A DNA stretch of 10,696 nt, from assembly GCA_002381225.1 (NCBI GenBank), contig DFSS01000002.1, forward strand, positions 35,046 through 45,741, read 5' to 3'. The stretch's first letter is position 1. Each line of letters opens with the position of its first letter. Under the pieces are notes generated by a model that saw nothing but the letters and a program-made list of their open reading frames with translations, did not search any database and was not told where the DNA came from. Positions 6,051 through 10,696 of the stretch are shown piece after piece. The position numbers and the translations under genes are program-made. The stretch comes from Flavobacteriales bacterium UBA3431 (GTDB lineage Bacteria; Bacteroidota; Bacteroidia; Flavobacteriales; Schleiferiaceae).

Positions 6051-7214
6051 TTATTGGGTGAGGCTTTCGGCTTCAGAGACGGAGATGCGGTCCGTTCCGC
6101 GGTAGGCAACGATGAATGCATCGGCAAAACCTTTTGCTTGAACGCTTGGGAGCGCCTTCTTGGCTTCGTCGAGGGTGGTGTAATGCCCTTGGAGGTATCG
6201 GTAAAGGCGGCCCTCACTGCGAATCCACACGGCATCTAGGCCCGCGAATGGGGCTTCTGTCGTCGGCTTTTTCAGGCCGGAGACGGAAAGTTGGATACAG
6301 AATTCCACCGTGGGTGGGGCCGGGGCCGCAGGGGCCTCGGGTGTTTCCGCTGCGGTGGCCGTGGAGCTCGAGGCCGCTGATGTACTTCCAGCGGGAGGAA
6401 GGCCCCGTTCGCGGCGAACTTTGTACGCCCCAAAAGATCGGGCAATGGCGGTAGACAGAGCGTCTTGGCCCGCAGCACCATGGAGGTAGTCTTCCTCCTC
6501 AGAATGGGTGGTAAAGCCTAGCTCGATCAGAACGGAAGGCATGGAGCAGCGGCTGGTCACGTAGAGCGGTTGTTGGCGAACCCCGCGGTCACGGCGGCCT
6601 ACATCGTTTTTGAAAGCGTTCTGGACCGTTTGGGCGAATTCAATGCTTTGGTTTTGGAACGCATACTGGTACAGGGTCAGCGCGATGAAGGACTCCGGCT
6701 TGCGCGGGTCAAATCCTTCATACTTCTCCTGATAGTTGTCCTCCATCAGGATAACGGAGTTCTCGCGCAAGGCGACTTGGTTCTCATCGTCGTGGTTTTT
6801 TCCCATGACGTAGGTGGTGGATCCAAAGGCCGATTTGTTCTCGGCGGCATCGCAGTGGATGGAAATAAAGAGATCGCCTTTTTCTCGGTTGGCAATCGCG
6901 GTCCGTTCGTAAAGCTCTAAGAAACGGTCCGAATTTCGGGTCAAAACCACCTCCACATCGGGATACATGGCTTTGATTTTGTCCGCAGTTTGCTGGGCCA
7001 CCGCCAAGGCCACATCCTTTTCCGTGGTTCGGTAGCGTCGGGTTCCCAGGTTGCCTGGATCCTTGCCGCCGTGGCCGGCATCGATGATCACTTTTTGAAC
7101 ACGGTCGGCTTCACCAATGGATTCTGGCCGAAATCCGAGGTAGGGTAAGGCAAATACGGCAATAAGAAACCAGCTCAGGCGTTGCAATGCAGTACTTTTG
7201 GACTTCGTATTCAT
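6051..7214 (-). CDS. N-acetylmuramoyl-L-alanine amidase (Amidase_3) with C-terminal SPOR-like domain
   Basis: A 387-residue periplasmic zinc amidase that cleaves the bond between MurNAc and L-Ala in peptidoglycan. A hydrophobic signal (about 11-28) precedes the catalytic domain (about 40-265). Zinc ligands are His48 in DAGHGG, Glu65 and His120 in SIHCDA; the catalytic glutamate is Glu231 in LIELGF. An insertion around 135-185 is usual for this class and may hold a regulatory helix. A linker rich in Pro, Ala, Ser and Thr (about 272-303) leads to a SPOR-like C-terminal domain (304-378), which would bind denuded glycan strands and target septa. The ATG at 7214 is preferred because it directly precedes the signal peptide and follows a TAnnTTTG box; a frame extension to 7328 lies in lptD. 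First gene of a six-gene unit. Confidence 0.9.
   Translation of the reverse strand: MNTKSKSTALQRLSWFLIAVFALPYLGFRPESIGEADRVQKVIIDAGHGGKDPGNLGTRRYRTTEKDVALAVAQQTADKIKAMYPDVEVVLTRNSDRFLELYERTAIANREKGDLFISIHCDAAENKSAFGSTTYVMGKNHDDENQVALRENSVILMEDNYQEKYEGFDPRKPESFIALTLYQYAFQNQSIEFAQTVQNAFKNDVGRRDRGVRQQPLYVTSRCSMPSVLIELGFTTHSEEEDYLHGAAGQDALSTAIARSFGAYKVRRERGLPPAGSTSAASSSTATAAETPEAPAAPAPPTVEFCIQLSVSGLKKPTTEAPFAGLDAVWIRSEGRLYRYLQGHYTTLDEAKKALPSVQAKGFADAFIVAYRGTDRISVSEAESLTQ
7193..7200 (+). promoter_or_regulatory. Predicted -7 promoter element of lptD
   Basis: TACTTTTG matches TAnnTTTG exactly and ends 12 nt before the lptD ATG at 7213. It lies inside the first codons of the amidase gene on the other strand. 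I see no TTG at the usual 17-23 nt upstream, so the -33 half is weak or missing. If used, transcription would begin a few bases before the ATG, which also argues against the in-frame TTG at 7198 as the start codon. Confidence 0.5.
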
Positions 7215-9702
7215 GGGATTGGGAACAAAATTACGCGGTTTCGCGTCAATATGCCTGTTGCTCTCCGGGACATTTTCGGTCTGGGGACAAGACGCGGCAT
7301 CTTCTTCCCCTATCCAATTCCGTTCCAAACAAGACGGGGTCTACCTGGTCCATAAGAATGCCGTTCTTCTGCAAGAAGAGGCCATGGTTACCATGGAAGG
7401 CATGGAATTGCGGGCACACTATATTGAAATCAACTACGCGGAACACGTACTTACCGCCTATGGGGTGGCCCAAGCCGATGGCCGCGTCACAGGCCGTCCC
7501 ATCTTTAAACAAGGTGATCGGCAGTTTGGAGCGGATACACTGCGCTACAACTACGAGACCCAAAAAGGTTGGGTGTACCAAGGAAACACGACGGAAAATG
7601 GGGGGTATATCCATGGGGATCGCATCAAAATGATTGATGACAGCAGCTACTATTTGGGTCCCATGACCTTCACGACCTGCAACCACGAACATCCGCATTT
7701 CGCCATTGTCACCCAAAAAGCGCGCTTGGACATCGGTAAGCGTATTGTGACGGGCCCAGCTTTTCTGGAAATCCTCGACTTGCCCACCCCATTGGGATTG
7801 CCTTTTGCGTTTTTTCCGATGATGGACAAACAAGCCAGTGGTTTTATCCTTCCCACCTTCGCCGATAAGCGTGAGTGGGGACTAGGCTTGGTGGGGGGCG
7901 GGTACTATTGGTCCTTCAATGACCACTATGACCTCCGGCTCACGGGTGATGTCTACACCCAAGGGTCCTATGGCATCCAAGCGGCCAGCAATTACCGGTT
8001 TCGCTACCGCTATTCGGGCAATGTGGGTCTGCAAATCAACCGCACCAAATTTGGGGATCCTCGCCAGACCAATGGCCAATTCATGGATTCACGCGATTAC
8101 CGGCTGACTTGGAGCCATAGCCAAGATCCCAAAGCGCATCCGAGCCAACAATTTAGTGCCCGCGTAGAACTGGCCACAGGCAGTTTCTTTAAAAACACCA
8201 CGACCAACGCCCAGGATTTTCAGAAGAACGACATGTCGTCGTCGATCAGCTATACCAAGCGCTGGCCCGGCAGCCCCTTTTCGTTCACGGCGGCAGCCCG
8301 CCACCGACAGAACAACCAAAATGGGACCCTGTCTTTGAGCTTGCCGGACATCAATTTTGGAATGAGCCGCATTCAGCCCTTTGCTCGGCGCAATCCCGTG
8401 GGGGGGACCCGATGGTATGAGAAAATCGGCCTGACATATAGCATGCAAGGACGCAATGAATCGAGTGGTTTGTTGACCGAAATGGCCACCCCAAATGTCT
8501 TTTTTGCACCGAATCGACTGCGCTCCGGGGTCAACCACAGCGCAAACATGGGGACCAACATCAAGGTCTTGCGTTTCATTACGGTCAACCCCAACGCCAC
8601 TTACCAGGAGCGCTGGTACCCTTATGCATTGGATTATCGGTGGGACAGCCTGTCCCAGTCTGTGGAGCGGGATACGGTGACCGGCTTTTTTGCTGCGCGC
8701 GAATATGGTGTGAGCGCCGGGGCATCCACCACGATCTATGGAATTTTCAATGTGCGTCGAGGCCCCGTCAAGGCGATTCGGCACATGCTGTACCCCTCCG
8801 TGTCTTGGCGTTTTGTCCCGGATTTCACCACGGACCGGTGGAATGCTTTTCAGACGGTCCAGTCGGATACCTTGGGCAACACCAAGACGTTTAGCCGCTA
8901 CCAAGGCTTCATCTATGGTGCTCCAGGCCTGGGCAATCAAGGAGGAGTCAACATCCGATTGCGCAATACGCTGGACGGAAAATGGGCGCTGGGAGATTCG
9001 GGGGCTGTCAAAAAATTTAACCTCTTGGAGGATTTCACCTTGGAAAGCAATTACAACCCCCTCTTGGCGGCCAATCCCTGGAGCCCGGTGGGGGTGCGTG
9101 CGAGTACGAGTTTTCTCAAGAGCAAGATTCGCGTTTCGTACCAAGGAACCTACGACTGGTATGCCGTGGATTCGAGCGGCCAGCGCCTCGAGACATTTGC
9201 TTGGACAGCCGGGCAAGGTCCCTTGCGCCCCACGTTGCACCAAATGTCTGTCGACCTGCGCTTCCGCGGCGGCAATGCCGCTGGGCGCCCCATGGCACCT
9301 ATGAATGAAATGGGCTTGGAGCAAGATCTGTATCCAGATTATTACGGGTACATGGATTTCATGGATTGGCATGCCCCGTGGACCTTCAATCTGGGCTATT
9401 CGCTGCGCCAAAATAGCCAAGCCGGATCCATGGACTTGAAGACGACCCAAAGTGTCCGGATGGATGCCTCGTGGGAACCTACGGCCAATTGGCGCTTGGG
9501 CATTACATCGGGTTATGATTTGAAGGCTCGGGACTTCACCTTTACCACCATTGATGTCGTGCGCCAACTGCATTGTTGGGAGATGCGCATTCGCTGGGTG
9601 CCCTTCGGCTATGCCCGGTCCTACAACATTGGAATTGGGGTGAAGGCTCCCCTCATGTCGGCCCTTAAGTTGGAGCGCCGGCGAGGTATCGGCGATTACT
9701 AA
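7213..9702 (+). CDS. lptD: LPS-assembly outer-membrane protein LptD (Bacteroidota type)
   Basis: An 829-residue outer-membrane protein. A signal peptide (about 1-25, ending SVWGQ) is followed by an OstA/LptA-like beta-jellyroll region (about 35-150) and a long beta-barrel domain to the C-terminus, rich in alternating aromatic and polar strands. Family landmarks are TFTTCNHEHPHF (152-163), with one of the conserved cysteines, and LPFAFFPMMDKQASGFILPTF around 196-216, matching the 'lP.a.fP....SGfllP' signature of LptD. It inserts lipopolysaccharide or lipooligosaccharide into the outer leaflet together with LptE, which is not in this window. The ATG at 7213 is chosen over an in-frame TTG at 7198 because it gives a clean signal peptide and follows a -7 box. 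Its ATG overlaps the divergent amidase ATG by two bases within CATG. Confidence 0.88.
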   Translation: MGLGTKLRGFASICLLLSGTFSVWGQDAASSSPIQFRSKQDGVYLVHKNAVLLQEEAMVTMEGMELRAHYIEINYAEHVLTAYGVAQADGRVTGRPIFKQGDRQFGADTLRYNYETQKGWVYQGNTTENGGYIHGDRIKMIDDSSYYLGPMTFTTCNHEHPHFAIVTQKARLDIGKRIVTGPAFLEILDLPTPLGLPFAFFPMMDKQASGFILPTFADKREWGLGLVGGGYYWSFNDHYDLRLTGDVYTQGSYGIQAASNYRFRYRYSGNVGLQINRTKFGDPRQTNGQFMDSRDYRLTWSHSQDPKAHPSQQFSARVELATGSFFKNTTTNAQDFQKNDMSSSISYTKRWPGSPFSFTAAARHRQNNQNGTLSLSLPDINFGMSRIQPFARRNPVGGTRWYEKIGLTYSMQGRNESSGLLTEMATPNVFFAPNRLRSGVNHSANMGTNIKVLRFITVNPNATYQERWYPYALDYRWDSLSQSVERDTVTGFFAAREYGVSAGASTTIYGIFNVRRGPVKAIRHMLYPSVSWRFVPDFTTDRWNAFQTVQSDTLGNTKTFSRYQGFIYGAPGLGNQGGVNIRLRNTLDGKWALGDSGAVKKFNLLEDFTLESNYNPLLAANPWSPVGVRASTSFLKSKIRVSYQGTYDWYAVDSSGQRLETFAWTAGQGPLRPTLHQMSVDLRFRGGNAAGRPMAPMNEMGLEQDLYPDYYGYMDFMDWHAPWTFNLGYSLRQNSQAGSMDLKTTQSVRMDASWEPTANWRLGITSGYDLKARDFTFTTIDVVRQLHCWEMRIRWVPFGYARSYNIGIGVKAPLMSALKLERRRGIGDY
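7226..7233 (-). promoter_or_regulatory. Predicted -7 promoter element of the amidase operon
   Basis: Read on the minus strand this is TAATTTTG, an exact TAnnTTTG match, ending 11 nt before the amidase ATG at 7214. It lies inside codons 5-7 of lptD. The nearest upstream TTG is 13 nt away, shorter than the usual 17-23 nt, so the -33 part is doubtful. It mirrors the lptD box on the other side of the shared CATG at 7212-7215. Confidence 0.5.
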
Positions 9703-9742
9703 GCGGGCTTTTCCTTCGAGTTGAAGAGATGGCTAGGCCCGC
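9703..9742. terminator. Weak candidate hairpin between convergent lptD and trpG/pabA
   Basis: GCGGGC directly after the lptD stop pairs perfectly with GCCCGC at 9737-9742, and a smaller CTTC/GAAG stem lies inside the loop. The right arm falls in the last codons of the opposite gene. No T-run follows on either strand, so a classic intrinsic terminator is not supported. The convergent gap is only 30 bp and holds nothing else I can name. Confidence 0.2.
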
Positions 9743-10326
9743 CCTGCGAGACGGGGGGCGTCTTCGCGTGCACGGCCCACCCAATTCGAGAGCAGGGCAT
9801 CCCCCGCGGGGGTCAGAATACTTTCCGGGTGAAATTGTACGGCATAGGCTCCAAGTTCGGGCCATTCGGCCGCCATGGGTACCCCATGGGGCAGCTGGGC
9901 CGTGACCGCTTCGTCAATGCCTGCCACCGCCCACGAATGGTAGAGCCCCACGGCCATCGGGAGGGGAATGTGGGCAAAGAGGTGGGAATGTGCAGAGGTC
10001 TCGGTAATCAGACGAGCGACTCCATGCTGTGGTGGGCCCGCATGGTATAGTGTGCCCCCTGCGTGGAGCCCTAAGGCTTGCATGCCGAGGCAAACCCCGA
10101 ATACGGGTTTGCGCCCCACATAGCGCTGCACGGCCTCCATTAAGCAGCCCGCATCCGTTGGAAGACCGGGGCCCGGCGATAATACAATGGCATCGGCCAT
10201 GTCGAGTACCTCCATTGCCTGCAGCGCATCGTTTCGAACCACTGTGACGCGGTCCACCATGGACTCAAGCCGATGGGCCAAATTAAAAGTGAACGAATCG
10301 AGGTTGTCTAAGATGACGGCATGCAT
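9733..10326 (-). CDS. Class I glutamine amidotransferase, anthranilate/aminodeoxychorismate synthase component II (TrpG/PabA)
   Basis: A 197-residue GATase that hydrolyses glutamine and passes ammonia to a chorismate-using partner (TrpE or PabB), feeding tryptophan or folate synthesis. The start DNLDSFTFNL (7-16) and the SPGPG oxyanion-loop motif (50-54) are typical. The catalytic triad is visible: nucleophile Cys79 in FGVCLGMQALG, His166 and Glu168 in QFHPES. The usual GHQ after the nucleophile is GMQ here, a tolerated change. YHSWAV (129-134) replaces the common YHSL block. No trpE, pabB or pabC is in the window, so tryptophan versus folate cannot be decided and I give no gene symbol. It is transcribed in the same direction as gapN, 70 nt downstream of it, with its own likely promoter and a palindrome in that gap. 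Confidence 0.85.
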   Translation of the reverse strand: MHAVILDNLDSFTFNLAHRLESMVDRVTVVRNDALQAMEVLDMADAIVLSPGPGLPTDAGCLMEAVQRYVGRKPVFGVCLGMQALGLHAGGTLYHAGPPQHGVARLITETSAHSHLFAHIPLPMAVGLYHSWAVAGIDEAVTAQLPHGVPMAAEWPELGAYAVQFHPESILTPAGDALLSNWVGRAREDAPRLAGRA

Positions 10327-10330
10327 TCCA

Positions 10331-10364
10331 CAAAGGTAGTCGGGTCAAGCATGGGCCCCTGCAA
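10331..10364 (-). promoter_or_regulatory. Predicted promoter of the TrpG/PabA-type gene
   Basis: On the minus strand TACCTTTG (10338-10331) is an exact TAnnTTTG box, only 4 nt before the ATG at 10326. A TTG at 10364-10362 stands 23 nt upstream, at the outer limit of the spacing known for Flavobacterium promoters. If used, transcription would start at or next to the ATG, giving a leaderless message. The TTG falls inside the palindrome at 10359-10372. Confidence 0.45.
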
Positions 10365-10372
10365 CGTTGCAG
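10359..10372. promoter_or_regulatory. Perfect 14-bp palindrome, candidate operator
   Basis: CTGCAACGTTGCAG reads the same on both strands. It lies 32 nt before the ATG of the TrpG/PabA-type gene and covers the only plausible -33 TTG. A central CG flanked by AA and TT is the usual shape of LacI/PurR-family operators, so a repressor site is a reasonable guess. No regulator gene is in the window. As an RNA hairpin it has almost no loop and no following T-run in the direction of transcription, so it is not a terminator. Confidence 0.4.
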
Positions 10373-10396
10373 AAAAACCGTGGAGCAAGTACGTGA

Positions 10397-10696
10397 TTAT
10401 AGGTAGAAATCTGTGCTTAAAAACTGGCTACTTCGGTGGGAAAGGACCTCTGAAACGAGGGCCTTTTGTTCCCCTTGCGAGGCAAATGTGACGAGACTGC
10501 GAATGGAAAAAGCACGCAAGGCGTCGTAGACAGATAAAGTTCCTTCAGCTGAGTCTTTGCGTCCGTTGAAGGGGAAGGTGTCTGGTCCGCGCTGGCACTG
10601 AGCATTGATGTTCACCCGACCGACTTGCTGAACAAAAACGTCAACCAGGGTGCCGAGGGCTTCGGGATTTTGAGTGAAGAGACTAACCTGTTGGCC
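10397..10696 (-). CDS. NADP-dependent glyceraldehyde-3-phosphate dehydrogenase (GapN type), C-terminal part
   Basis: The last 99 residues of an aldehyde dehydrogenase superfamily protein; the rest lies beyond the window edge, so the frame is open at 10696. Family landmarks are QQVSLFTQNPEAL near the edge, then VGRVNINAQCQRGPDTFPF, GRKDSAEGTLSVYDALRAFS, and the C-terminal SQFLSTDFYL. This set matches the GapN/ALDH11-like group that oxidises glyceraldehyde 3-phosphate directly to 3-phosphoglycerate while making NADPH, bypassing GAPDH and phosphoglycerate kinase. The catalytic Cys and Glu and the NADP site are in the missing part, so activity cannot be judged. A GTG at 10615 is internal and is not the start. 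Stop TAA is at 10397-10399. Downstream on the same strand, after 70 nt, is the TrpG/PabA-type gene. Confidence 0.82.
   Translation of the reverse strand, partial: GQQVSLFTQNPEALGTLVDVFVQQVGRVNINAQCQRGPDTFPFNGRKDSAEGTLSVYDALRAFSIRSLVTFASQGEQKALVSEVLSHRSSQFLSTDFYL

Noticed and set aside
6035..6235. N-terminal extension of the MCE protein by 67 residues
   Set aside because: The extension reads through the 3' end of the amidase gene in another frame and would place the membrane anchor internally; the ATG at 6034 fits the family.
7198..7212. TTG start for lptD at 7198
   Set aside because: It overlaps the predicted -7 box and adds five residues before a complete signal peptide; the ATG at 7213 is simpler.
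7215..7328. N-terminal extension of the amidase by 38 residues
   Set aside because: It would put the signal peptide internally and run inside lptD coding DNA; the ATG at 7214 directly precedes the signal and follows a -7 box.
8089..9573. A 494-residue open frame on the minus strand opposite lptD
   Set aside because: It lies wholly antisense to lptD, whose signal peptide and family motifs are clear. The antisense product shows no domain, signal or membrane pattern, and long antisense frames are common in GC-rich coding DNA.
10359..10377. Palindrome plus adjacent A/T run as an intrinsic terminator for gapN
   Set aside because: In the direction of gapN transcription the T-run comes before the palindrome, not after it, and the palindrome leaves almost no loop.
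10397..10615. A stand-alone 72-residue protein starting at a GTG
   Set aside because: The frame stays open to the window edge and the residues match the C-terminus of GapN-type aldehyde dehydrogenases, so this is part of a larger gene.

Overview
The window looks like chromosomal DNA from a member of the Bacteroidota, probably a Flavobacteriales lineage with unusually high GC. Three things support this. Transcription units are preceded by the Bacteroidota -7 element TAnnTTTG. There are almost no Shine-Dalgarno sequences. Several proteins belong to families I know mainly from Bacteroidota: DUF4920 lipoproteins, the P-loop-less 'ABC transporter ATPase' family, the small DIDGT HAD protein, an amidase with a C-terminal SPOR-like domain, and a Bacteroidota-type LptD. 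I see no mobile element, CRISPR array, tRNA, rRNA or sign of recent transfer. Coding density is very high and no stretch over 300 bases lacks a gene.

Layout. (1) 25-2159, plus strand, is a tightly overlapping four-gene unit: DUF4920 lipoprotein, c'-like monohaem cytochrome lipoprotein, tRNA methyltransferase MnmD and a Nudix hydrolase. (2) 7214 down to 2122, minus strand, is a six-gene unit in transcription order: N-acetylmuramoyl-L-alanine amidase, MCE/MlaD-type lipid-transport protein, membrane protein with two 4Fe-4S clusters, small HAD-like protein, CCG-domain Fe-S oxidoreductase subunit, and a conserved protein of unknown function. The first two units converge and their last genes overlap by 38 bp. 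(3) 7213-9702, plus strand, is lptD, divergent from the amidase; the two start codons share a CATG. (4) 9733-10326, minus strand, is a glutamine amidotransferase of the TrpG/PabA type. (5) 10397 to the window edge, minus strand, is the C-terminal end of a GapN-type NADP-dependent glyceraldehyde-3-phosphate dehydrogenase.

How the genes fit together. LptD, the MCE protein and the amidase all serve the outer membrane and cell wall and meet at one divergent control region. The membrane Fe-S protein and the CCG subunit look like two halves of a quinone-linked oxidoreductase related to GlpC, HdrD and EtfD/EMO. The HAD protein lies between them and the unknown protein is attached behind by an 11-bp overlap. 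Most of this is core genome. The parts most worth a second look are the compact promoters (TAnnTTTG only 4-14 nt from each ATG), the mirror-image amidase/lptD promoter, a perfect 14-bp palindrome before the amidotransferase gene, and the two uncharacterised proteins in the redox cluster. I did not find a clearly new multi-gene system.
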